A DNA stretch of 64,000 nucleotides. It comes from Gerris lacustris (taxonomy: Eukaryota; Arthropoda; Insecta; Hemiptera; Gerridae). A program made the position numbers and the translations under genes. Shown here piece by piece: positions 34,030-46,375 of the stretch; the stretch's first letter is position 1; every line of letters starts with the position of its first letter. Below the pieces are notes generated by a model. That model was given only the letters and a program-made list of their open reading frames with translations, did not search any database and was not told where the DNA came from. Location of the stretch: contig OX578280.1 of the NCBI GenBank assembly GCA_951217055.1, positions 66,126,513 through 66,190,512 of the forward strand, read 5' to 3'.

Positions 34030-34950
34030 ATTTCAGCTTGATACAAGTAGAAGAGTCAGATTGATACAAGCAGAGGTTTCAGCTTGATACAATCAGAAGT
34101 TTCAGATTGATACAAGTAGAAGTTTCAGATTGATACAAGCAGGAGTTTCAGATTGATACAACTTCAGCCTACCAACACAGGCAGACCATCATAGAAAGCA
34201 ACAAAATCCCTTGCTAAAATATATTAAATATAATTTATTATTTTATCATTTTGTTTACAAACACTTTGTGAGTTTAAATATCGTACCAAAGCTGCTTTAA
34301 TTATTGTTATTGTTTTGTTAAACATTTGATTAATTTACCATTAATATTTATTTACTTTTATACTCTTATAATAGATATCTGTAAAAAAGTCAAAGTCGGA
34401 ACTCTCCCTGACGGTCGTTTGGCCAAGGGTATGTACGTTTATAATGCATGTTGTTATTATTGTATTATCTCATTGAATAAACGTTTTTCTTCTTCTTCTT
34501 CTTCAGATTGATACAAGTAGAAGTTTCAGATTGATACAAGCAAAAGTTTCAGATTGATACAAGCAGAAGTTTCAGATTGATACAAGCAGAAGTTTCAGAT
34601 TGATACAAGCAGAAGTTTCAGATTGATACAAGCAGAAGATTCAGCTTGATAAAAGCAGAAGTTTCAGCTTGATACAAGCAGATGATTCAGATTGATACAA
34701 GCAGAAGTTTCAGCTTAATACAAGCAGAAGTTTCAGATAGATACAAGCAGAAGTTTCAGCTTAATACAAGCAGATGATTCAGATTGATACAAGCAGAAGT
34801 TTCAGCTTAATACAAGCAGAAGTTTCAGATTGATACAAGCAGAAGTTTCAGCTTAATACAAGCAGATGATTCAGATTGATACAAGCATAAGTTTCAGCTT
34901 AATATAAGCAGAAGTTTCAGCTTAATACAAGCAGAAGTTTCAGCTTTAAA
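34030..34950. repeat. 23-bp tandem array (AGAAGTTTCAGATTGATACAAGC), interrupted
   Basis: About six units at 34030-34165 and about nineteen at 34505-34950, variants differing at AGATTGATAC versus AGCTTAATAC. The two blocks are separated by about 340 bp of unrelated sequence that includes a (CTT)n run and the exon-like segment at 34375-34428. Each unit includes GTTTCAG, which resembles a splice acceptor. Confidence 0.95.
34375..34428 (+). CDS. Isolated exon-like segment, gene unknown
   Basis: Fifty-four bp flanked by an AG acceptor (ATACTCTTATAATAG) and a GTATGT donor, encoding (D)ICKKVKVGTLPDGRLAK(G) in the only sensible frame, with phase 1 at the end and two bases at the start, so it is a symmetrical exon. 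It is markedly more GC-rich than its AT-rich flanks. I do not recognise the protein. No partner exon is evident in the window. It may be chance, a pseudo-exon or part of a gene with very large introns. Confidence 0.35.
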
Positions 34951-37691
34951 AACCAGAAGTTTTTGTGCAGTGAAGTGATATATTTTATGATAGTTGTTGA
35001 AAAGAAGATGTCAAGCAAGTTAGTTGAATGGGGTAAGATGGTACCCAGCTCCCTACTACACGGCTCTCTATTCCAATAATCCTCTTTAACAATCAACTCA
35101 TGACGTTGAACGATTTGATTTATTGCACTAGCTCGCTTCAATGATGCGATGCCTAGTAATTACATTTCGCATTTTGTTATTTCACTTTTCTCTTGTTACA
35201 AAATAAAATTATTGTAAAAAATAGTTAACTCTTTAATTAAAATGTGCTTAAAATGCACAGGAAGATCAACTGTAGTTTAACTCTCTGCTTTGTGAGTTAT
35301 AAACTCGTCGTGTAGCGTTTTATATTTAGTTTTTGTACCGGGGGGGGGGGGGGGGGTAAATTTGACGTTAAAGAGTTTAGTGGCTCGCTCTGTATTCGAG
35401 TTAATTAACAAGAAGCTGAAACCGCCCCACAGCGCCATATCAAAGCCACCAACTTTCATAATTAATAAAATGTTTCAAGTTTCTCTCAAAAAAAAAAAAC
35501 TTTCCGTGAAAAAGATATAGTAATATAATTTACTCATCCTTCCCCTCTTAAAGCTTTTTTTTCGTTGAAAGCAAGAAGCTTGGGATACTGAAAAGGCATT
35601 TCAATGTGAACAGAGAGTTGGGGTAGAAATAAACCTGCTCTGGGTAAAAAATAGCCTTCTTTATCATTTGACAATACACAGTGTAGGAGGCTGACTCCAA
35701 AAGCAAATATCAAGTACTTAATTGGATACCGGCAAGTACAGAAGATAAAAGTTTCTGCGGTCACTGCAACTCAAAATCAAGTATAAATGTACACTTAAAC
35801 CAATTCAACTTTTACTCCAAGTATTAAAAGGAAATATACTTTTATTAAAATAATTATTATCTACGATTGATACGAAATATAAACATTGTATCTCTGTTTA
35901 GATGCGTAGAAAGTGATCATTTACGTACTTGTATTCATTGCGCATGCGCGTTGTTATAATTCCTCTTTTTTTCCGCCCTAGGCCGGTAATAAAGAAGAAT
36001 TCTTCACCTAGTGAAGAATTCACCCTGCGCTCCGCGCGGGCCTCATGCTAGGTATTAGTGGCTGTTTCCTAAAAGCATGTAGGCCTAGCAATTTAATTAA
36101 ATTCCTAAATAGTTTTATTTCCAAAGCCTTTTAAGGATAAAATCAGGACTATATTACACATCATAAATTCCATTGGTTAAAATATAATACTCTCCAAATC
36201 GTAGTTTGGAGTCTATCTATATATTTAAAAAATAACCTATAGAAACTAAAAGTAATATAGTAATAACTAACAATGCTACAAAAAGATATAACAAATAAGC
36301 AAATAAACGTAGACAAAACCAATTAGACTGGGAAGTGATTGAACAATCATCAACCATGATAGTGCATTAATTGAATTACCAGTATCTTCTCTCAATACGA
36401 CAGTTGCACCAGTAAATATTTAATAAACTCTATTTAATAAATCCAATAATGAAATAATAAATACTCGATTTTTCGAGCAGTAGTGTTGGGTTTAAGCACC
36501 CCAATCAAAAATTAAATCGGTCAACAATTGCAGGCGCCATAAGAGCTCAAAGTCAATTTTTTTTTACAAAAAATTAAATTTAGCTCTATTTAAGGTAGAA
36601 CCGATAAAGGTACGACAATAAGTCATAGGTCCAAAGTTGTAGATCTTTTAAAATTAGTTCCCGCTGGCGCAAGCAGCTTGTCGATAAAATTTACCATTTA
36701 GCCACAATAAGCCTTCAAAAAAACTTTAAAGTGCGTCCGCCATCTTTAATTTTTTAAGGGGGGTAAATATTTTTTTTTAACTTTTCGGATTTATCTGACC
36801 AATGTACAGACAAAACTTTAATTTAATATATATGTATAGATACATAGATATTCATTTTTTTCTGACCCCCCCCCCCCCCTCCCGGTTTCCCTCTGTCCGG
36901 ATCTTGCCTTCATAAATTATGGTATTTGAGCCCCACGATGTTGCCAAAAATGGGCTGGTCTTTAGGCTGCAGGAGCCCAAAACATCTTTCTTCTGCCAGC
37001 CTGGCCACCATTATTTATATACGGACGATTAATCGACGCGACGTCGAGTGAAAATGACTGTTGCTTCAGGTAGCGTTGTCGCGTCGAAATAAAAGAAAGA
37101 AGTCGGATACAGATGTGAAGCCTCGTTAGTTGATTTCCCCCGAGTCCTCCTTCACGTACCAACAACTGATTCTCAAATAATAAGCTCTCTATCTCTGTTT
37201 ACCTTCTATATCTTCTTTACATTTATAAAATTAGGGAAACTTCTTTCAGGGGGGTAGGTGATGTATAGGCGTAAAGGGCCCCCGGGAGTGAGTAACTCGG
37301 CCTGCCTCGTTTCTTTTATATAAATATAACATATTTTCTTTTCATAGTTTATTTTTAACCACGAAACAAATGTAAGGGAGTCATTTTTAAAAATCTTGAA
37401 ACCCAAAATCGGTAAGAAAATTCGATTAGTTAATTGTCTATGTGTGACAAGCACATTAAATATAGTTATGCCCAACTCAGTAGTTAGAGGTAGGATGTAG
37501 TTAAAAAAAAGAAATTAGAATAAAAGAACATGCACTTTTCAGCTGAGTGGATCTCTTGAAGGGAGAAAAACCAACCCCCTAAAAATGACATAGTCTTAAA
37601 AATAAAATAAAATAAATGGTCCTGGCTGTGTATATAATTTAAAAGAAATAGGTGTTGAATAGATGAAGTCGATAAATGGTGATGCAGGTTG

Positions 37692-37830
37692 TCAAATTCT
37701 AGGTCTTCCTCTTTGCCGGCATCCTTGAGGATTCCAGTCGAGGGCTTGCCTACTTAAGTCATGAGCATCCTTGCGCAGGGTATGTCCAAGCCATCTCCAT
37801 TTTCTTTCCCGGATCTCGATTTCAATGGGT
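37692..37830 (-). pseudogene. LINE (non-LTR retrotransposon) 3' coding fragment
   Basis: On the minus strand the frame reads IEIEIRERKWRWLGHTLRKD then AHDLSRQALDWNPQGCRQRG and RPRI, ending TGA at 37694-37692. The (R/K)WRWLGHTLRK...ALDWNPQGKRRRGRP block is the familiar C-terminal end of RTE/Jockey-type LINE reverse transcriptase ORFs. Only this piece remains, so it is a dead fragment. Confidence 0.88.
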
Positions 37831-38439
37831 CTTTGGTGGCTTCTACGTAGAAGTTCTACGTTTGTAATCCAACAGTCCGGCCATCAGAAGTACCACTGGT
37901 ACACTATAATGTACTACGAAATAGACATAAATGGGCCAAACTGATCAATTTTCCATAATATTTAAAAACAATTGTCAATTGACAATTGAACCCAACTACA
38001 AACTGTTATATAAGCTGGATTGTCACTGTTAACTTTAAAATATTTAAATGAAGGCCTCTGACCACTATTTTATTCGAATACAGGTAGTGAAGTCTATAGT
38101 TTTAAATTGGTGTTTCTCATGAGGACGGTCAAGAGTGTTATGGAACTTATAATCTTTTAATGGATAGAACATTTATAACTTTGAACAACTTGTAGAATCT
38201 CTGACATAGTTTGGACTTTGCTTGTCTGGGAATCACTGCGCCGTGTTCTATGCTAAATTAGTTCACTGTTAATACGACACCTTGGTGTTATCACTTGAGT
38301 CGACTGCTGTCAAGGCGATATCCCGTGAGAGTTCGAATTACTGATCCCTGTCAGGACAAGAGAAACTGAAAATATATTTGAAATCAATCTAAAAACCGAC
38401 CACAGACAAGAGTAAAATTCTTGGGCTCTGTCTAAATGT

Positions 38440-38900
38440 GAGTTTCAGATGAGGCACTGCCTCCTCCACCTCACCTCCCGGTCCACGTAACTCGCTGGGC
38501 CATTTCCAATTCACTTTCCTGGAAAATTTAATTCTTTTCCCCCTATTATGGAAACGGCAGACACATATTAGTTAATAAGGTTCTGAAAATGTTTGCATAT
38601 GCGGCGGGGGGTCTGTAAATTATGGAACGAGGTTTTAGTAGGGGGATATTTGTCCGCTTCGTTACACGGCTTTGTGTAGAGGTCCTCGCCAGTTTAATCT
38701 TCTAGATAATTGCTCCATAATAATTAGTGAAGGCCGGTCCGGCCGCCTCGCTAAGTAAGCCATTAGCCAAATTGTCACGGGCCGGAGCTGCAACAGGTGC
38801 CGCCGCACAACCCTCTCCCCCGCTAAACCGGGAATTATTCCTAGTGTTTTAGGGTGCGGCAGAATTCCTTTAGGTAGCTGGATATTTTATACAAATACGG
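38440..38900. promoter_or_regulatory. GC-rich noncoding segment, possible conserved regulatory element
   Basis: About 460 bp clearly more GC-rich and complex than the surroundings, with no ORF, no repeats within the window and several homeodomain-like TAATTA sites (for example ATAATAATTAGTG at about 38725) near GC-rich blocks such as GGCCGGTCCGGCCGCCTCG. Complexity and composition resemble conserved noncoding elements. No direct proof; a comparison with other insects is needed. Confidence 0.3.
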
Positions 38901-39097
38901 CCAGAGGCAAGGCGTTGGAAGAACACAAAGCGAGTAGTACTTCTCTTTCCTAAGGTAGCCACAGAGATCCTGAAACATTCTGCTGAATCCAAAAGTAGCG
39001 GATGAGCAGCCAAGTGCGCTACAGCTTCATCTCGATGTAATCATCTCTGTTAGATATAAGAGCGTCTATGGAGGTCATCTTAAAGGACCAACAACAA

Positions 39098-39340
39098 TTT
39101 TCTCTCCACGTAAATTGAAACTGGTTTATTGAACAAAGCAGCTTTCAGCCTTCATAAGAGACTATCATCAGTGCCGATTGAGGAAGAAATTATTTACATT
39201 AAAAAATAAAAAAATGGTTGAGAGGTATCTATTTCATGTCGGAGATCGACATAAGAATCAATCGGCACTGATGATGTCCGTATGAAGGCTGAAAGCCGTT
39301 TTGTGTAATAAACCAGTTGGAATTTTCAAGGAGAGAAAAT
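39098..39340. mobile_element. Foldback MITE with hammerhead-like core in each arm
   Basis: Left ATTTTCTCTCCACGTAAATT is mirrored by right AATTTTCAAGGAGAGAAAAT, and the arms share AAACTGGTTTATT and CTTTCAGCCTTCATA. Each arm has CTGATGA and, 16-18 bases on, GAAAGC (plus strand 39268-39274 and 39291-39296; minus strand 39172-39166 and 39146-39141). About 240 bp, no ORF. Confidence 0.8.
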
Positions 39341-39345
39341 GTATT

Positions 39346-39613
39346 TATTCCGTCGTAGGCTGTGAAATAGTAACTTTAGAGCCTAAAAAACATAGCTGAA
39401 ATCCATTTTTTTCATTACGTAGACTTAAAAAATCTTTTTTCCGTGGTAGGCTGTAAAATAGTAACTTTAAAGCCTAAAAAAACATAGCTAAAATCCATTT
39501 TTTCATTACGTAGACTTAAAAATACTTTTTTCCGTGGTAGGCTGTAAAATAGTAACTTTAAAGCCTAAAAAAACATAGCTAAAATCCATTTTTTCATTAC
39601 GTAGACTTAAAAA
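39346..39613. repeat. About 90-bp tandem repeat, three copies
   Basis: TCCGTGGTAGGCTGTAAAAT through AACATAGCTAAAATCCATTT to CATTACGTAGACTTAAAAA recurs three times; copies two and three are almost identical and copy one differs at a few positions. Confidence 0.93.
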
Positions 39614-39665
39614 TACTTTCTCTGCCTAGGCAGGGAAATATTTCCCTGCCTAGGCAGAGAAAGTA
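39614..39665. repeat. Perfect 52-bp palindrome
   Basis: TACTTTCTCTGCCTAGGCAG, then GGAAATATTTCC, then the exact inverse. The centre falls between 39639 and 39640. Each arm itself contains CTGCCTAGGCAG, a smaller palindrome. It directly follows the 90-bp tandem array. Confidence 0.97.
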
Positions 39666-40328
39666 ACAGTGTTTACCACTGTCATAACCTCTTATTTTGG
39701 CAAGAACAGTTTATACTATTATCTCTATCTTATAACATTATATATTATAGTTTAATAAGTAATATTTAATAAATAAACGTTTTAATAATAAAATAATTTG
39801 TTAATATTTGTTAATTTTGTTAAATAAGTTCAATGATTAGTAGATCTTTAATTAAAAAAATAGTAGAGTCACTGGCTATACTGTAGCGTCATGTAAACAT
39901 TGAACATCCATATTATTTTTATTATTGAAGTCATTCTAGATTAGACTGGCTACTTTTCTTGATTTATCCTAGTTACTTCTTTTCTTTTAAGCAATAGAAG
40001 ATATCTTTAACACTTTTATTAATTTTTTAGTAAAAATATAAATAAATATTTTATATTGCGTGCATTATTCATTCAGAAGTTATGTGTGTTATAAACGTGT
40101 GTTTTGTATTTTGTTGTTATAGATTGAGTTTGTTTTTCACTTATTATTATTATTCCCAAGTTTCTAATTTGAACATTAATTTTAGTTAATACATAATATG
40201 TTATTATATCTTTATTAAGTCATAAGACGCGCATGCGCAATGAATGCAAGTACGTAAAGAATCACTTTCTACGCATCTAAACAGAGATACAATATACAAT
40301 GTTTATATTTCGTATCAATCGTAGATAT

Positions 40329-41397
40329 ACAATATTTTCAGATAGTCAGACAAACAAACGACTGAGTTAAATAAAGACCTCCCTTCACTCGGCTATATTG
40401 TGATTTCACTGGTGGAACTTTATTATTTCGCTATAATATAATTAAATAATATACCAGTTATGGGAGTTTTAAGAGTAAGAGTGGTTGTTAGGCCTAGTCG
40501 TACTCCTGGTCGACAATTTGTATTTATTTAAGGCGATTGCAGTGACTGATTATTAGAGTCGTTATTGTTGGTTCTAAGGATTCCGACAATGGAATCGTTA
40601 AAAAGAAATTAAAGAATTACCTAGACGGGGAGTTCTCGGTTCAAAGTACTCTAACAAGGAGTCGTTCAGAGACTCGTTAGCAACTCCTCCTCGCTCTAAT
40701 CTCGTATAAAAACATTTATATTTAGAATAAAAGGTTCTTTTTTTTACACTTTTCATGTTATAAATAAAATACAAATAGAAGGGTAAACTAAATAAAGACT
40801 TGGAGGGGACCTTTAAGCGGCTTAGTTAGGGCTCCTCGTCTCTGAGACACTTGTTCCGATCTTAATAACTCATAATATTCTGTCATTTAGACCCATTGTA
40901 AAATACAATTGAGTGGGACGGCCTAGTGAGACAATACAGGGAAACGTCAAGTAGACGACTGGAGATTCTAAGATACTGCAACCAAGAATCGTCTTGAGTT
41001 ATAACAAAGAAGTGGAACTAATGCAACTCGACTCTTGAGCTGCTGTTATAATGTTTCCACTCCAAGTGATAGACGAAAGACAAACAATCTAAATCTTGTA
41101 ATACTGCTCGTGCAGCAAAACACAGTTGTTAGCTTTAGACCGCAGTATAAGGTTTATTACTCCCCTTATTTCACGCAACTGTCAGGTCAAACTTGTATGT
41201 ATAATGTAGAATGTGATATTTATTCTGCTGTTCCGGTTTGAGCCCCGGTTACTCACTTAGTGCAAACCTAATAAAATTAAATCTGTTACAATAAGTATAA
41301 ACAAGAAGTAATTTTTTTATCATTCGGAATCTTATCGGAGTAAAATGGGAAAAAAAGGTACTCTAGATGCAACTGCTACGTGATACGTTTGATAATA
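40329..41397. other. Intergenic DNA, nothing recognised
   Basis: AT-rich sequence without convincing ORFs, domains or terminal repeats. Confidence 0.4.
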
Positions 41398-41715
41398 TGA
41401 GAAGCATCTAATGTTGCAAGACGTTGACAGACACTCAAGTCATTATGCAAATTACGAAGTTTAAAACCGTTGTGTCACACATTCGAAAATGTGAAAAGCT
41501 GCTAATATACGTTAGCTAGGTTTTGACAGGAAACAAGTCATTATGTAGGTGATAAAGTTTAAAACCAGCAGTGTCACACATTCGATAATATGAAAAGCTG
41601 CTAATACAGCTATGTGTTGACAGGACACAAGTCATTATGTAAATGACGAAGTTTAAAACCAGTTGTGTCGCACAGTCAATAATATAAAAAACTGCTAATA
41701 CAGCTAGTTGTGTCA
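41398..41715. repeat. About 96-bp tandem repeat, three copies
   Basis: ACAAGTCATTATGTAAATGA then CGAAGTTTAAAACCAG and AAAAGCTGCTAATACAGCTA recurs at about 41434, 41534 and 41629 with moderate divergence. Confidence 0.88.
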
Positions 41716-43912
41716 CATGCATTTTTATTTTAACCAACATTTAAATAAATTTTAAAAGTAGAAAGTAGAAAGTAGAACCCGTTGAAGTCTGTAAATAAAA
41801 AATAAATTTTTGTACAGTTCTTAGGGACATTGCGCCGAAATTTACTAGTAAAATTGGTTGCCCTTTTTTTATCTTGATACCCTACTGAATTTATTCCCTT
41901 TTCATTGAACATGACTACAGATACAAATAATAGATTTTGTAATTTTCAGGGGGACCTTATAACGTGAGAATCTCCTAGCCATTATGTGATAATAAAAAGA
42001 ATGTAGTTTGAGAGGAGATATTTAAGTTGAAACTACAAGGTTACCCTTATCAGTAACATCTAATTGCAGTGAAAGTTGGTTTCACGTGAGAAATCAGATT
42101 GTTCCATTGAAACCAATATCGGCTTCATACCGGACTTGCTGTTGAGGTTTACCTTGATCGTAACACGGATTCGTCACGAGACGACCCACACAGAAGCTGG
42201 AGGCTCGGTCAGTAGTGGGAGAGTGTCTCTCGTGACGGATTATGGGGGAGTTGTCAGGGTGCCATGATGCATGGACGTAACTCCCCTCACAGGTCTCATC
42301 TTCCACCCGATAAAAACTAAGTCGAATAAATACAATATATAGTGCCGAGGAGGGACAGGCTCCGCAATAGAGACGGATCACTCTTCCTAGAGAAACTGCT
42401 GACAGTATCACCGCCTTCCAGATACACAGGCGTGGGATGAGGAGACGGGCTATATATCTGTCACTAACTGCTTCCCTAACCTCACGCCTTGAGTATTTAT
42501 TTATAATGCTGCCTAGCAGTCAGCCCGACATAATAACCAAAATATTGGGGACATGGAAATCTTGCCTCCAATCTGTCACCTGCTCACTTGACAACTGCAG
42601 ATTGTCCTCAGCCAAACTGATCGAAAAGTGCCCACGAAAAGTCATCTCCCTGTTATATTTCACTTAGATAATACTACGTAGAGCCCATTTATATTCTTTT
42701 GATTTGGTCATTTAACCGACTAAAGTCAACTGTATCGAGATATCGACGTTGTCTAATCTGCTCATTGGTTTCAAATGGGATGTTTGACTGATTCGTATCC
42801 GACTCTCACTATATGTGCAGTACAAGCTCACATTGAGATCAGAGGTGGGTTGAAATGACGCTATAGTCTAAGCCTGCACCTTATTCTTCATAATGCAGCT
42901 TCGTTTAAAGAGAGTTTACAGGTTGCAAGATTTCCTGCAGCACGTCAAATCCTATCATTTAGTTTTATAGTGGTCTAAAAGTAGGAAGTGATGTAGGTAT
43001 AATCTGGCAGCGGAAAACTTATTAATGTTTGAGACTTGGAATTACTTTTCTCGATAAGCATTTCCCTCGAGTTTCCACTTGGGCCTATAAAAAAAAGACA
43101 TGAAAATACAAGGTGCACCTTGCTAGGGGCGCTGTCCGACGGCACGCCTGCGTCGAGAGGTTATATAGTCGTAGAGAGGTTATATAGGCGTCGAGAGGGG
43201 GTATCTCTATAAAGAGAAACATGATTCGAGTATTGCGGATACAAAGTGGCTCGGGAGGTTTTATTAGGCTATAAAGATTCCAGATGATTCCACGTACAAA
43301 GCTGAGGCAGCTCTGCCGTCATAGTCTACTACAAACTTCAAAGTAGATCCAATAAACACTGAACATTTGTTAGGAAGTGAAAGCGTTGCGTTACAGTTCT
43401 TCCGACAGCTGTAATAATATATCTTCTTCATCGTCATCTTTGCCCAAAGATGACAAGTAGATTTACAAACAAATAAAAAAACAAAATTAGTTAGATACAC
43501 TCGAAAAAAACTTTCATGCCAACTTTAAATCCTGTAAAAACTAATTTAATTAATTTATAATTAGTTTTTCTGACGGAGATTTTGTGGTACCACTTCATAA
43601 TTATGACTAGAGATAAGCTAATAGAAAGTAACACAACAATATTGTCACCACAATTGTTTTTAAATTAAATCTTAAATATATATAAGATTGGAGTGGTGTC
43701 ATTTATCCAATTGGGCTCAAATTTTGTATTTACACTAAATGAGTAGTCCTGATAACGAATTTAAGTTTAGAAAATTTCGTGTCTGTTTGTCTGTGCGTCA
43801 ATCACGTTCAAACGGCGGAACAGATTTTGTTGGTTTTTGGGTACAATGTTAAGCTCAGTTCTGCAGGTGTTATAGGCTATGAAACATTTTGCTAGCTTTA
43901 TATGGGGCGGAT
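41716..43912. other. Intergenic DNA, partly GC-richer, no gene recognised
   Basis: Between about 42060 and 42660 the sequence is more complex and GC-balanced than its surroundings and holds overlapping chance ORFs of 63-105 codons on both strands. None shows a domain or splice context I trust. It may be conserved noncoding DNA. Confidence 0.35.
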
Positions 43913-44100
43913 AATGGGCCCAGGCCCGTCGAGAGGGTAGGCAGGTACGGCTGATGCCGGGGGGCCCGGACCTCCCCTAAAGGGCCCCGATCCAAAGCCA
44001 CGAACACCCAATCACGCCAATATTTATGATTGAAATATTAAATAATTAAATAATAATAATTAAAAATAATATTAGTTAATATTAAAGTTGTCAGCCAAGT

Positions 44101-44304
44101 GTGGTGATTAAGTTTGTGAGAGAATTTCCCGGTACCGAGACTGAGAAGCGAAAAATTACTAAACCTTATCCCGAAGGGTTTCAAGAAAAATCCACAGAGA
44201 ACCCAGAAAATCGCTTCAAAGTTGAAGTTTTTTATCTTTTAATTGACAGTGTGATTGGAAACTTGAGTGATCCATACCAAGCAGTCAACAAAATCAATGA
44301 TTAA
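44101..44304 (+). pseudogene. hAT (ZMYM1-like) transposase fragment
   Basis: The frame reads EKSTENPENRFKVEVFYLLI then DSVIGNLSDPYQAVNKIND and stops at TAA 44302-44304. The RFKVEVFYLLIDSVI block matches the region before the helical insertion of ZMYM1-like hAT transposases. The rest of the coding region is absent or scrambled. Confidence 0.75.
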
Positions 44305-44489
44305 TGATTTATTCAGTTTTATTTGGACATATCCAAAGTTGAAAAAATATTAAATACACCACCATTCATTTTCAACCATGTATGGTTGAAAAATCCGGCA
44401 TGCTAGCCTGAAAGATACTACAATGGTTTACAATATCCCAAATTTACCCCCCTCCTAAATGACAATATGACAAAACTGTAGATAACAAC

Positions 44490-45010
44490 AATTACTGTAC
44501 TCTGAAAGAGCTTTTGAACGATATGCATCATGAAGGGTATTCATTACTTTGACCCCATATTCATCACTTGAGTTGTACCCCGTACCCCTGAGTGCCAAAA
44601 TTTAAATTTCGAAAATTCATGTAGACTGTGACCTTCCCATTGATTTGAAGGTCAAGTGTAAAAATTTTCATCGAGATCAGACAAGAACTGTAGATTTGTA
44701 TAAAGAACATACACACATACGTTGACTTTTAGATGTATTTTTACATTTTACCCCCTTAAATGTATTATAATAACAATTAATGTACTCTTAAAGAGCTTTT
44801 GAATGATATCCATCATGAAGGGTATTCATTACTTTGACCCCGTATTCATCACTAGTGTTTACCCCATACCCCTGTGTACCAAAATTTAAATTTCTAAATT
44901 CTATGTAGACAGTGAGTTTCTCCTTGCTTTGATAATCAAATATGCAAATTTTCATCGAGATCGGAGCAAAACTATAGAACATACACATATACCTTGACGG
45001 CTGAACTACA
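44490..45010. repeat. Diverged tandem duplication inside the hAT element
   Basis: TGTACTCTGAAAGAGCTTTT, GAAGGGTATTCATTACTTTG and TTTTCATCGAGATC(A/G)GA occur in the same order at 44495-44700 and again at 44775-44975, about 275 bp apart. Noncoding. Confidence 0.8.
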
Positions 45011-46327
45011 GTATATGGGGCTCTTTCTGATAACACGTTATCTCAGTATAAACCACTTTCAAGACTTAATATATCGATATATCTTGTCTGTTAAACTCTT
45101 TTATATTTCGATTTGAAACTCTACCTGGTCTATATGCAGGAGGGGTTTTTTTTTTTAGAAATGAGCGCTCCGCGAAGCGGTGTGGAGCGGCGATTCAAAA
45201 TTCTAGGGCAAAAAATTAAGGATAACAAAATTAAATTCAAACCCGAAACTAACACATTTTCGTTAAAACGTGTAAAATTACGCAAATCACACATTATTTG
45301 GATATATTGAAATATGGCGTCAATATAACAATCGATTGTAGCGATTTGCGATGTATAGTAGGGGCTCCATATACTGTAGTTCTACTTTCAACTTAAAATA
45401 CCATTTGATTTAACTTGATTTAATAAACAGTCTTTTTTATTAAACATTTATTCATTTAATCTTATATAAACAAAATATTTTTTCACTTACCACAGTACTA
45501 TGAGGTTAAACCAATAATGCGAACAAAATTATTAAAAAATAAAATAACAAACATATTTTGTTTCGGTTAAACTAAAAACATATTTAAAATATAATATTAC
45601 CATGATGAATAATGATTATTTATAATATTTTTATTTTAAATAATTTTTTATAATAAACTTTAGATTATTTAATTTTGATACGATGGTAGTGTGGTAGCCC
45701 TGAAAGAGACGAGTCACTGGGACGCGTCGGTGTCCCATAGTTTTAGAGCGTCGGCCATATTGTTTTTACTTCTCTAATTAGGTCAACAGTAATTTTAGTC
45801 GAATCTTACTTTAAATTCACTTCTTAATCGAGGAAAAGTATTTTAAATCGGGTAGCGGGTCTTTATATTTGTAATGTGTGTTATAATTCAAATGTTTCTT
45901 TTTGATTTCTATACGTTTTTCTTTCGAAAAGTACATCTTTCGTGTATGTAGCTTATATTTTATTCATTGTTCGTTGTTCTTTGTTGAAATCTTGTTTTTG
46001 GAGATAGATCGATTTGTTATTCAGTGTAATATTGACGGTAATATCTTTCAAAGTTAATTCTACGAATATTTATAACAGCATTTAGAGAATACAATGGAAT
46101 ATGAACATACATAGGATGGATTGAAAAAAACGAAGCGAAGCTATAAAGGTAGATTGATTCTTTCTATTTACCTATTAAGTTAAATTGAATAATTTATGTT
46201 TTGTTATAATAAACAATCTTATTACACAACGATTATGGTAAGAGGTAATTTTATTTAAATTCTTAATCAAACTATTGTTGTTTTTTTTATAGTTATTTTC
46301 TTAGAATTAAAAGCTATTCAAAAAGTG

Positions 46328-46375
<48 letters not shown>

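Larger units (their letters stand above)
35866..40328. mobile_element. Possible large TIR element, about 4.5 kb
   Basis: The left end CTACGATTGATACGAAATAT (about 35866) and right end ATATTTCGTATCAATCGTAG (to about 40328) are inverted copies extending some 95 bp inward through TGTATCTCTGTTTAGATGCG and GCGCATGCGCG. A third copy of the end lies at 22678. The interior holds other repeats and no transposase I recognise. Whether the two ends belong to one insertion or to two unrelated ones cannot be decided here. Confidence 0.5.

Noticed and set aside
42094..42667. Overlapping ORFs of 63-105 codons on both strands
   Set aside because: No domain, no splice context and open on both strands; GC-balanced sequence gives longer chance frames.
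46331..46370. Poly-T as the tail of a minus-strand retrotransposon
   Set aside because: No LINE or SINE body could be identified next to it and no target duplication was found; it may be simple-sequence expansion.
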